From Hermodice carunculata (taxonomy: Eukaryota > Annelida > Polychaeta > Eunicida > Amphinomidae): a stretch of 64,000 bases of DNA. The stretch spans positions 54,106,518 through 54,170,517 of the forward strand of contig OZ026622.1 of NCBI GenBank assembly GCA_964020975.1, in the 5' to 3' direction. A model generated the notes under the pieces. The model was given only the letters and a program-made list of their open reading frames with translations, had not been told where the DNA came from and did no database searches. Positions 47,094-58,050 of this stretch are shown in pieces (positions within the stretch are counted from its first letter, which is position 1; each line of letters opens with the position of its first letter). A program made the position numbers and the translations under genes.

Positions 47094-50000
47094 GGTTCTG
47101 TAAGAGGCTTTGCTAACCTCCCTAATGTATACACAATGGTCTGATAAATAACATAACCAAAACTAACTTCGCAACTTCTTTGTGGAGTGGTGCTGATATG
47201 CTGAGCTGATCTCACGTGGATGGAGTCACATTGGCAAACATATCCTGCAATAAGCGCTTTAAAGGTTGTAAGTCTGGCATTAAATGTAACACTACATACA
47301 CTGTTGAGGCCAAGAAAATTTTCCCGTGAATATATATGTACATGTGTCTGTTTATGTATACACACACACATCTGTGTGTGTGTGTTATTTAAATCTTGCA
47401 TAGTGATTCAGCAATATGTGTCAAAACTTTTTTTTGTTTCTCCAAATTTTGCACTGCAAACATGCAGCAAGCAATGTGTAGTTACAAACATACAGCAGAA
47501 CGCCTGCTTCAGGGCTGCTTTATGTGAACGTATCAATATTCATCAGTGGTATGTAAGCCTGCCCTGCAGCACATTTATCCCTGGAACTTATGTTTTGAAT
47601 TTTTCATTGTTTTTCATCATCTCCTTGTTCAATTTAACAGTTCATAAATCTGAGGTAATGAGTGACAGCCAGGATAAAGACTGAGCCTTGGGCAAGGTGT
47701 CCATTTGCTTTGCAAGATTAGATGATATGATTTTATCAATTTCACCATTCAAATATGCAAAGTATGAGGAATATACTACTTAGATATACAGATATAAATC
47801 AAAGAACAAAATTAAAGACATAAGCTACCTGTACATTTTGAATGTAGATAATCTAATCCTTACAAATGTCTTTTATCAGCTGAGCAAATTATTTTTAGTT
47901 AAATTATGCAAAAAGTTACTACTTTGATACGAAATTGAACCTATTTTGGTCATAAAGTTGGAAACTGCAGTTTATGAAATCTACATACAGATGTAACTTA
48001 CTGTGAAAATCACAGTAATTAGAACCATGTTGTACAATTCTTGACAAAACAGGCAGTCTCTCAAATTTCATCCACACCCCACAGCTTTTTTCGTGAGCAT
48101 ACTTTACAAATGTACAGGACAAATATAGGAAAACACATATTGAGGGTTTACGTCTGGGCACGGCTGTCATCAGTGTTGCCTGTTTTGACTACTAAGCTTG
48201 AGACTCATCAAAACAATTAAATTTACACTGCCAAAGACGAAACATTCCTGAACACACAACTCTTTGGTTGGATCAGTGGAAATGACAGCTATTTAGATAA
48301 CACGAACTGAATCTGAAAAAACAAAGAGTGAGATTTTGCTAAAATGCCACTATCAAGGTGTGCATGGAAGGATAGCATGGTATAATGATACAATAATCTG
48401 GATGATGCTTATCGGAGGCCTTCTGCCAAGCCTGGAAAAACAGCACAGTGGGCGGCAAGCAAGATGACGGTGAGATAAAAGCAGAAGGCAAGCTATGGCA
48501 CAGGTGTGCCATGTTGGCCAAGAACAGGCGTTTGTAGACACGGAGAAGTTGATGTGGTATGCCAAACATGGAGATGTTATCTTACTGCAGGAATACCTGG
48601 TGTTCTAGGGATGTGTCTGTCTGTGAGCACAAGTTGTAGTCAACATCACAGCCAGGCATCCAGCACAACGATATATACAGTGCCATCAGCGCAATGGAGC
48701 AGCCACTGAGCCGGTCGGCAAAGTTTATCAGACAATTACGTTAAACAGTCTGATGGGAACCAAGAATGGGACATATGACAACTACAGAGTGGAATAATCT
48801 ACAATGCAGCAATGTATCTGTAGCACTATCCAATCTCTGTTTCAACAAATTGTTGATGTAAAAATTTGAAATTGGCAAGTTCATCGACAACTTGCATGTT
48901 TGATATATAAAAAAATTACGGTTGGAATATGGAAAAACTATGTATAGATTTGGGTACAAAATCAGAAACAATATCTCCTCTTGGTCTAAAAAAACATCAG
49001 AAAAAAAGTCTGACTGAATCTGGAAACAAACTATTTAAGCTACCCTGTTAAGAGTTCTCTGTTCTAAAGTTAATCACAAGTACAATGGGTTTAATACATA
49101 GGACCAATCCTGACTCCTCCATGCCGATCCAATGATTCAGCAGGGAACACTCTTATCACACGCATAATTATATTTCTTCAGTTACATAACTGCAAGTCCA
49201 TATTCCAAGAAGAATATGCATGGATTTCTATTTGGAATAACATATTATTCAGAGAAATGTGCCAAGAATGTACTTATTGTATACACAACTCAAAGATGTA
49301 CACAACAACTGACAGTCATGCTTGAAACCACATTTGTAAAAGACAGTAAAAAATTGATAGTTTGTATATTTATTGTAGCCTACAAAATATAGGTGACAAA
49401 ACATAGCTTTTATACATTGACTTAACGTGAAAAATAACAAGAAAACATATAAAGTCTCCAAGTGAATCTTAAACAGGGAGGAAGACGGCCGGCAAACTGG
49501 ATGCGTGAAGTCAACATATGGTGCTGATTTAGAGATAAACTGTGAACGGCAAACAACAATAGAGAGGTCACGCTTACAGAACGGACAGGTATTAAGTGAA
49601 ATGACAGTGCCTTAGGCCACATTTAATTTACCTTGATTTCATCGCAAAGTCACCTTGAGCCGCTGTAACATATTGATGTTACAGTGATAGTCTCTTCTTT
49701 AATTGATGACCATACTTTCCTGTGATGAGCAAAACATTCACACTCTGCAAACAAAACATTTTTCGCAGGTGTTGGTCCAAGCCGACTCTCACATCAGTGA
49801 TAGCTTTTGTTAAGAATAGGGTAATAGCAAAGAAGTCTTTGTTTGTATGTTAATATGATGAACCTGTCTTATAGGGGCCTGGTGTCTGAAGTGCTATGTT
49901 TATTTATACCTATAATTAACTCACACAAGATGAAAGACTTATTACTGACTTCTGGTCCATTTATTGATATATTCATGTAGCTCAAAGACAAGTACAAGAA

Positions 50001-50488
50001 TTAAAGTCCAACTTCTGAAGACTTCTTATCTTGTGTATTAAAATTCTGTTACAAAAATCATCCTGTATGACAATGAAAGGCAGAAAGTGTTGTCACATGC
50101 AAATAACTGTTTCTAATTAAAAGCATTGTTTAGCTCCCCTTTTTTTCTTTAATTATTATGAACCTGTTGTGTTCTTTTTGCAAAAAAAAAAAATCAAATT
50201 AAAATGGCTCCTGACACCTGTAATTAAAGATGGAGAGACCTAACAGTCATTTCTCCATTGTTTGTAAGAACAAGGCATATGACGATTGATGATTGTTTAA
50301 AGCTTTCACTTTCTTCTTGCCATCACTGCTAGTAATATGGCACTTCTAAGACATTTGTAAGACATCTGGTAAGCCTTCAAGTTTGTTAAGTGGTCTGGTT
50401 ATATGCCCTGGTAAAGTCAATTCCTTCTCTGGCTCCACACACTGAAAAGTACACACTGTATTCATGACACACAGAGGCAAAGTATTCA
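47094..50488. other. unique stretch
   Basis: Over 3 kb with no recognised gene. Contains a CACACACA/TGTGTGTG foldback at 47361-47385. The region 48420-48720 is GC-balanced and could be non-coding regulatory sequence; no exon is recognisable. Confidence 0.4.
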
Positions 50489-50727
50489 CTCTTTAGGTGC
50501 CAAATTTTAGACTGAGTCAACAGCTTTTCTTGGTGCACATTGGGCGCATTGCACCCAATGTGCGCAGAGAAAAGCTGTTGCCCTAAGATATTCTCTCTGG
50601 AGCTATAAGCATACTTGTACTTGAATGAAAAGTCTTTTTACGAGGAATAAGAATATGGGATTCTTACGATAATTCAGACTAGATTAACTTAAGTAGATTG
50701 ACTTGAGTCTTGCTTGGACTGAAAGAG
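50489..50727. mobile_element. piggyBac-like hairpin MITE
   Basis: 239 bp ending GGACTGAAAGAG before TTAA (50728-50731). The left end CTCTTTAGGTGCC follows TTCA, a decayed TTAA. The hairpin has 32-bp arms, 50516-50547 and 50551-50582, starting GTCAACAGCTTTTCTTGG, with about five mismatches and a three-base loop. Its inner stem (GTGCACATTGGGCGC) differs from other copies but pairs with itself. Confidence 0.8.
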
Positions 50728-51391
50728 TTAATTTTTGCAAAGCAGTGCTCAATAGGTCACAATTAGAGTAAATTCATGTTCCTTTGATAAACAAAGCACT
50801 TCTCTCATCATAAATTGCTATATAACAGGGTTATAACATAGAAATGTGGAAATAATGTTTCACTGCATGAGCCAAATTGCTGTCTGACTTGACTGATTTA
50901 ATGGCACAATAAGTATCCAAAGAAACATTCCACAAGTTTTCTCACTTGGTTGCCTGTTTTGCAATCACGGAATCCAAACACAGCTTTCCAAACTATATAC
51001 TTTGCAAATGTTTATGTGTGCACAGTTAGAGATGGACATATCAAAATCTCTGCAGCAGGGCAGCTTTCACTGGGGCAAAATGTACAATTTGGCAACTTTG
51101 TAAAATGCTGTGTAACAATGTCCAACATCTGCATGACAAATTGTGTTAACTTGTGACAGTTCACCAACTAGCTGTTCTCCTCGTTCAACAACTCTATGGT
51201 CTAAGATATGAGCATGAACAACAAGTGTGTATATGAACCTAGCTCAAGTTCTGTGAGTTAACTCTATGGTTTGAGAAGAAAAACTCTTAATGGATACCAA
51301 TGTTTATGAGCCTATGATACAGATAATACTCATGGTACTTATGATACATACAATACCTATGCATATGATGTCTATACCTATGACACCTATG
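50728..51391. other. unique stretch
   Basis: Mostly unrecognised. 51300-51390 is a degenerate TATGATACC/TATGGTACC run leading into the next array. Confidence 0.45.
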
Positions 51392-51600
51392 GTACCAGCA
51401 TGAAGGGAGTAAAGGAGGTATCTGTACTGACATGAAGGGACTGAGGGAGGTATCTGTACCAGCATGAAGGGAGTAAAGGAGGTATCTGTACTGGCATGAA
51501 GGGAATAAAGGAGGTATCTGTACCAGCATGAAGGGAGTAAAGGAGGTATCTGTACTGGCATGAAGATAGTAAATGAGGTATCTGTACTGGCATACTGAGC
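51392..51600. repeat. 32-bp minisatellite
   Basis: Six copies of GGTATCTGTACCAGCATGAA plus GGGAGTAAAGGA, alternating CCAGCATG and CTGGCATG forms. TCTGTAC at 51421 and 51453 shows the 32-bp step. Three minus-strand frames through it are artefacts. Confidence 0.95.
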
Positions 51601-51779
51601 ATTTTATTTACTGTACTTGTCTACCAGATGCCTTTACTTTTTTATATTCATGCTAGTCATTAATTCCAAATTTTCTTATTTTGCATACTTTGTACCAGAG
51701 TGAAATTATTACCTATACCATTGTACTGGAACCCCCTTATCCTCCCCCCCCCAGCATTGTATACATGAAAGAATATGCT

Positions 51780-51990
51780 ACAAGACATATAACACTGAAT
51801 GTCAGTCAATTCGTATGATCAATAACCTATGCAAGGTATAACACTGAATATCAGTTGGTGTGATCAAAAACCTACACAAAACAGCACAGACTATGAGTTG
51901 GTCTGATTAATACATCTATACAAGACATAATACTATCAGTTGCATGGCACTGAATATCAGTTGATCTGATCAACAACCTATTATACCACG
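51780..51990. repeat. about 60-bp degenerate tandem repeat
   Basis: Three to four copies of ACACTGAATATCAGTTGGTC, then TGATCAANAACCTA, diverged by substitutions and small gaps. Confidence 0.75.
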
Positions 51991-52025
51991 TCTTTTAACT
52001 TGTCTCATCTGCATTAGATACAGAT

Positions 52026-52080
52026 GGAGTCAACGGTTTTCCGTGGCAAGCTTTGGCGCAACACTAAACTGTTGACTTAA
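52026..52080. mobile_element. hairpin MITE stem fragment
   Basis: GAGTCAACGGTTTTCCGTGG and its partner AAACTGTTGACTT are the two arms of a decayed hairpin. Termini are absent. Confidence 0.5.
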
Positions 52081-52360
52081 AGTATATGTATTATCCTGAA
52101 AAATCCACCCAGCAACTCTCATTCAAAATGCATCTTATTAAAGTGACTGGTAAATATATGCCACACAATATCAGGACACTCTTGGTTGACTTTGGGAGAA
52201 AGGAGCACTGTAATGTCAAAGTTTATCAGGGCCAGGTATGCTCCCTTCTGACTTCCAAACTGGATGGCAGTCAAATGTCGTCTGCTTCAATGTTTGGACT
52301 GATTTTAACAGCAATGAAAAGCAATTTACATGAGAACAGTAGAAGCGATCCATCAAGAAA

Positions 52361-52484
52361 ACAGGCCCACGTCAACGGTTAACAGGCCCCGGTCAACAGA
52401 TAACAGGCCCCAGTCAACTGATAACAGGCCCCAGTCAACGGTAAACAGGCCCCGGTCAACAGATAATAGGCCCCAGTCAACAGC
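52361..52484. repeat. 21-bp minisatellite fused to a hairpin arm
   Basis: Five to six copies of AACAGGCCCCAGTCAACNGAT (CAGG at 52383, 52404, 52425). The last copy runs straight into CAGTCAACAGCTTTCCTTGG, the MITE left arm, so the array is a tandem expansion of the sequence at the edge of the stem. Because 21 is a multiple of three, a short repetitive frame (NRPQSTD) appears; it is not a gene. Confidence 0.85.
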
Positions 52485-52582
52485 TTTCCTTGGCTGCCAA
52501 CCCATGCCAGACAAAACAAAAGTTGCTTACCAAATCCTTTGTCCGCAAAGTACACAGAACATACATGAAGAAAATGTCTCTG

Positions 52583-52821
52583 TTTAGCCCTGTCCCCCTT
52601 AAGTTAAGACAACTCCACAGCTTTCCTTGCCATGGGATGAGCAGTAAGCACCGAATCCATGCCAAGGAAAGCTGTTGACCTGGTGCATGTTATCTTGACA
52701 CGTCCCATCACATTTTTCATTCAAATTGTTTTCCATTACAATCAAAATTGGCTAAAAACATTGAAGCAGGTGACATTTGACCACCAGCTGGTTACGACTG
52801 GTTTAAGGGGCGCAGGGCTAA
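52583..52821. mobile_element. piggyBac-like hairpin MITE
   Basis: The left end, CCCTGTCCCCCTTAAGTT after TTAG, and the right end, GGTTTAAGGGGCGCAGGG before CTAA, form an inverted pair. The interior right half (CATTGAAGCAGGTGACATTT, then GACCACCAGCTGGTT) matches the element at 2039-2260, so both belong to one subfamily. The hairpin arms are CACAGCTTTCCTTG and CAAGGAAAGCTGTTGAC with a long loop. Confidence 0.75.
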
Positions 52822-54225
52822 GAAAGCTCATTTTCCTCTCTGTCCCCCAGTGTCCAACAGACAAATGTGCAGGTCACTTTGTCCACAAGTACCACTACAT
52901 TTGGAATATACTTACATGCAGGTGTATTGTTTGAATATATTGACCGATATTGTCATAATTTAATGGTGTTATATACATGTAAGACTGTTTGGGTTACATA
53001 CTGACCAAAAATATACTAATAAATGGGCCAGAAAGACTTAGCAGCCTTTCCCTGGGGCAGGTATAAGCTGTGATATAGTTAATACCAGTCTAGACAGGTA
53101 TTAACTGTTTGTACAGTCACAGTGCTACAATGCGTCTACAACATCTTTAATGCTAAACCTTCACAAGTCAGATCGATGACATGTTTAAAATGTTTTGTTG
53201 TCCAGTTAATGTTTGTTTGTTCAAAGCCTTCCATGTGACTCTTTAATTGGATGCTGAGAGCAGGTGGAAGTAACGAGAGCCAGTCTACGACTCTCTCTGC
53301 TATTCACACAGGGATCAGTGTGCTTAGAAGATATGTTTAGGTAGTTACACAGCATTGCCAAAGTATGTCCAAGGGGTCTCAAACTGACTCATGCTGTCGC
53401 CTAACATAAGTGAAAAATGTCACTGTGTATGCAATTTGAAAAGCAGCTTTTTAACTGTTGCTGGAATATTTCATGTGGCTGTCCCTGGCTGTAGTTGACA
53501 GTGCCATGTATGATACTGTCTGGCACTGCTGTATACAATGTATCACTATGACCACAATCTGCCCCCTTGCTTCCAGCAACAGGTGTGATCAGGTGACTTT
53601 TCTCTAACATATACAATATGTGCTCAGTCTACATGGCCTGAGATGTGCTTGCAGATGGATTTAAATTTTTTTTTTTATTATGGGTATATACTCAGCAGGT
53701 TACCGAAGACTTTCACTAGCTGTCCAATAAGTAAATTTACCTACATTCACTTGCAAGCTGCAATAAATTGTGTAATTCCTAGCAGCTAACAAACTCTGTA
53801 TTTATTTAGTTTATTGCACTGTGCCAAAGTAAAATGTCACCATATTTACATATGCTGACACTGTGACAAAATATGCATCAAAGTCAAAGGTCTGGTATAG
53901 CCACAAAGGGGTGTCCATATTTTTACCATTTTGCACTGTCCTTTGCTCCTGTGAGGGGCTGTACCACCGAGGGGGGGGGGGGGGGGGGAGACATACTCAA
54001 CATCAGGGTGGGTGGGTGCCTCGGACATTTTTATACCCTATCTTAATCCTGTAATGTGTTGAAAGGAGTGCTGCATTGGTGCATCCTAATTGTTACCCCT
54101 ATCCTAATCCAGGTGTGTACATTTTGGGGGCCTCTTCTAACCTGGGAGTAATGAAAACAAGGCCTTTCCCCCAGGACATACCCAGTACAATCCTACATGG
54201 AAGTAACCCCCCCCCCCCCCCCCCG
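52822..54225. other. unique stretch with poly-G and poly-C tracts
   Basis: Eighteen G (53971-53988) and eighteen C (54207-54224), about 220 bp apart. No gene recognised. Confidence 0.5.
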
Positions 54226-54335
54226 GGTGTACCACGGTGTCTGTACCATAGTGTCTGTACAACAGTGTCTGTCTGTACCATAGTGTCTGTATCACAGTGT
54301 TTGTACCATAGTGTCTGTACCACAGTGTCTGTCGT
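54226..54335. repeat. 15-bp minisatellite GTGTCTGTACCATA
   Basis: About seven copies of GTGTCTGTACCATA or GTGTCTGTACCACA, directly after the poly-C tract. Confidence 0.9.
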
Positions 54336-55639
54336 TGATCTGTCATCATTCAAGTTTAAATATCTGCATCAGGAACATCAGTGACAGTAAACAACAGATA
54401 GACATTTTGTTATTTCACAGTCTATGGCTGAGTGTAGCACAAGCTTGGAGTCAATATATATTTAAGGGTATAAGTTTGTTCAACATTTTGCCAAAATGCT
54501 GTGACGACTTGCATCATGTGCAATTATTGCATCAATATTGAATATCATGACCATTATAGCAGTCACACTGTCATAAAATGAATCTTACGTCTGTATGCTT
54601 TCCAAAACTATATATGGCAAGCCCAATGGAGGCCTGTTTGTATCTTTTAGGCTGATGTGGCCTTTTAAAAAAATATCTGTTGATTGTGCTTTGATGCAAA
54701 TTAAAATTAAAAGTAAATTATTATGTTTCTGGATTTATATTTCAGAGGTAGGCAGGGACAGGGATAGACATGGATAGTATAAATCTTGGCTAATGGACTT
54801 CAGCTATTGATAATAAATAAGGAAGTTGCGTGACTTTTTATGAATAAAGCAGATGGACTATGTTACAGTGTATTGTTGTCACAATTATGGTTTTTCTGTC
54901 ATATACCTGGCCATAATGTGATGGAAAATGGGCAGAATAGAGAAACAGCTTACCCCTATTTTGAGACAATGCACAGGTACATTGGAAACATTCCATTTTC
55001 TCAACAAAGATACCACCACTAAGCTTTTTGGCAGAGTGACCTCTGGTGACAGGAGCCCTTATAGAGGGACCACTGTACTTTGATCTTTTGATATCTCCTT
55101 TATTGTATACATGGTGGCTTTATAGTCAATTGTTTGATACATGAAATGCCTGCATAGTTTTTTTTTCTTTTTTTTTGGGGGGGGGGAGGTTGAAAAAAAA
55201 AATCAGAAACATGCATCAAATGTCACATTATCAAAACAGTTCTTACCATTAACAGGCTACACTGTATCAATATACTGTATTAATTCCACGAATGTATCTA
55301 TAATGTGTTAAAATGTTGCAAATCAAATGTTCAATTCCAGTAACAAGTATTTCAAATTCATACACATGTAACATATGACAGTAAGCAGGGCACAGATGCT
55401 TCCAAGTCAAGAGCAGATCACAGACACAGTCAGTGGATGTGCATCCAGCCAGGGTAGTCAGTTGCTATCAGATACAGAGGTAATAAGTGGGCATCGTAGA
55501 TGAGCAGATGACAATAGGGCCATTAGTGGTTGAAAGGCAGTAGGATGGCACTGTGGGGCCAGAGATTGCCTCAGATATGACCAATAGTATCGATAACATC
55601 ACACTGTCACTGAGAATCTATCTCACTTGACAATTTACA
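54336..55639. other. unique stretch with a pogo-like MITE end
   Basis: 55030-55075 ends in GAGGGACCACTG followed by TA, the right terminus of a pogo-like MITE whose left part was not found. Poly-G of ten at 55177-55186. The rest is unrecognised. Confidence 0.4.
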
Positions 55640-56110
55640 GATGATTTGAATTTGGTTTGTCAGGCTTTGAAATCATTTTAAATACCTTAGCCTCCTCCTT
55701 GAAGGACACAAGAGTAGCCTGTAAATTCACGATACACAGTCAATGGGTTCCCAGGACGCCGCCCGGTGAAGACGCAAACTCCCTTACTCATTAACTCACT
55801 CACTGATAATTGGTAATTTTTGGCTACAGGTAAAGTGGTAGACAACCAACTGCAGAAATTGTAAAAGCCAATGCTTTTGTGAGGATATTGTGCTCATTTT
55901 GGACAATTCTAGGGGTACGTATAAAGTGAGATTAAGCCTAATTAACCTTGTACACCCTCAAGCAACTTACAATTAGGCCACTTGAAGGTTACCGCTTAGT
56001 TCTGTAACTTGTTGTCCACTGCCATTACTCTTTGCATAATGCCTTTAAGTGGCATTAAGTCTAACTAGCAAAGTAAACACTCCACAACAATTTTGCTTCA
56101 ATTTAACAGA
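55640..56110. promoter_or_regulatory. candidate non-coding regulatory block
   Basis: Repeat-free sequence with clustered homeodomain-type and POU-type motifs: GATAATTGGTAATTTTT (near 55803), GATTAAGCCTAATTAACC (near 55930), ACAATTAGGCC and TTTGCATAATGCC. Function is inferred from motif clustering. Confidence 0.25.
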
Positions 56111-56797
56111 ACACTAATATTCAGTTGTACAGGTAATATGTACTGTTGATGACAGAGTGGGGTATGATGCAGTTAACCCACTATCAGCCCCACAGTCACA
56201 ATGTTGAGTCCAAAGGAATTGATGAGTGGCTTTGGTCAATGAACCACCAATTCAGGCAACTACACATTTGTATTCTACCCATAAAAAGTTTTTCTTTTTT
56301 TTTTTAATTTTTACAAAAATTCTGTAAGAATCTGCAAAATTTTGGGGGTACTAAAAGACTGACCATCAAATTAACCAAGTAATATTTTAATCTTATTGTT
56401 CTTCATTATCATAATTTCAAGTGACATCCAAATGGGCCTTCACCCTATTTCTCAATTACTTATCAAAATGTTTTAAAAGCAGAACATCAAGTCAATATGT
56501 GAAGTATTGTATAATAAAATGTTTTAAAAGTATAAAATCCAGCCTACATGTGAAGCTTATTTTTACTTTGTTGATGTTCTTCCACCACATAATTCTACCA
56601 CATAGCCCTGACATTTCAATGCTAATCTTTAGCATAATTTCAAACCTGTGCATGAATTTATTTTTACTTTCTTGAAATTTTGTTGCCGAAAGTTGTTTGC
56701 ACCAGTATATTTCTCTTTATAAATTCAAACCTATCTGTTAAATTTGTAATCAGTAGTATCTTGATAAACTCGAGACTGAGTATGTACATTATTCGCA
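56111..56797. other. unique AT-rich stretch
   Basis: Contains two copies of AAAATGTTTTAAAAGNA about 60 bp apart (56464 and 56517), a minor local duplication. No gene recognised. Confidence 0.4.
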
Positions 56798-56978
56798 CCA
56801 TATTGCTTATTTTCCTGATGGTACAAAACAGTAAAAATAATTACACAGTGAAACTTTTTTAACATTGTCTGAGGAGGAATTATGTCCAAAGTACATGTAC
56901 TGAAATTAAAACCACAGTGAATTGTCAACAAAACAAAAGCCATGAAAATGTAAACACATGAAAACAAAGCAATTTGCA

Positions 56979-56979
<1 letters not shown>
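56798..56979. mobile_element. TA-flanked MITE, copy 3, left end lost
   Basis: It matches other copies from TTATTTTCCTGATGGTACAA onward to the right end AACAAAGCAATTTGCAG, followed by TA. The following TA tract starts exactly at this boundary, so the microsatellite may have grown from the target duplication. Confidence 0.7.

Positions 56980-57016
<37 letters not shown>
56980..57016. repeat. TA dinucleotide tract
   Basis: About eighteen TA units directly after a MITE terminus. Confidence 0.95.
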
Positions 57017-57019
<3 letters not shown>

Positions 57020-57329
57020 AGGTTGGATAATTAATATTGTTCAAAGACTGTCTGGGCATTTAATAAATCCATTCATTTGATTTTTTTGATGTCTTTTTCC
57101 CAAATTAAGAATATACATAGTGAATGTGCTCCACATATCTGTAACAGATTGGATAATACTGTACAAGAAGACCTGCATGAGCATTTATAGAAATGGCAGG
57201 TTCCAATAACACTGCCTAAAAAGACCCTGAGAATATATGTAAATATATGTTAATATATGTTAATCCTCCAACCTGAAGATGCCCAGGTGAAGGTGTAACA
57301 AAACAAGTTACAGATATACAGAATACAGA
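57017..57329. other. unique stretch, nothing recognised
   Basis: Short AT-rich interval before the next array; includes a TATGTAAATATATGTTAATA run near 57236. Confidence 0.45.
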
Positions 57330-57780
57330 CCCTCACAAGTCACTTGGAGACATAAAGGCCCTCATAGCAGTAACATAGAGACTTACAGGCCCTCATAGCA
57401 GTAACATAGAGACTTACAGGCCCTCATAGCAGTAACATAGAGACTTCCAGGCCCTCATAGCAGTAACATAGAGACATACAGGCCCTCATACCAGTAACAT
57501 AGAGACATACAGGCCCTCATAGCAGTAACATAGAGACTTACAGGCCCTCATAGCAGTAACACAGAGACATACAGATGCTCATAGCAGTAACATAGAGACA
57601 TACAGGGCCTCATAGCAGTGACATTAAGACATACAAGCCCTCAAAGCAGTAATATAGAGACACACAAGCCCTCACAGCAGTAATATAGAGACATACAGGC
57701 CCTCATAGCAGTAACATAGAGACATGAAATCCCTCTTAGCAGTAACAGAGACATATAGGCCCTTGCATCAATACCATAGA
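57330..57780. repeat. 31-bp minisatellite, about 14 copies
   Basis: Unit TCATAGCAGTAACATAGAGA plus CTTACAGGCCC; TCATAGCAG at 57362 and 57393 shows the 31-bp step. Central copies are nearly identical and edge copies are decayed. Confidence 0.95.
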
Positions 57781-58050
57781 AACATTCAGACCCACACAGC
57801 AGTAACATAGACATTTAGACCCACACAGCAGTAACATAGACATTTAGACCCACACAGCAGTAACATAGACATTTAGACCCACACAGCAGTAACATAAACA
57901 TTCAGACCCACACAGCAGTAACATAGACATTCAAACCCACACAGCAGTAACATAGACATTCAAACCCACACAGCAGTAACACAGACATTCAGACCCACAC
58001 AGCAGTAACACAGACATTCAGACCCACACAGCAGTCAATTAGAGACATAC
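57781..58050. repeat. 29-bp minisatellite, about 9 copies
   Basis: Unit CACACAGCAGTAACATAGAC plus ATTTAGACC; CACACAGC at 57793 and 57822 shows the 29-bp step. It shares AGCAGTAACATAGA with the adjoining 31-bp array and is clearly derived from the same ancestor. Confidence 0.95.

Noticed and set aside
57330-58050. CRISPR-like array of about 30-bp repeats
   Set aside because: Units are directly tandem with no unique spacers and the DNA is clearly animal. It is a minisatellite.
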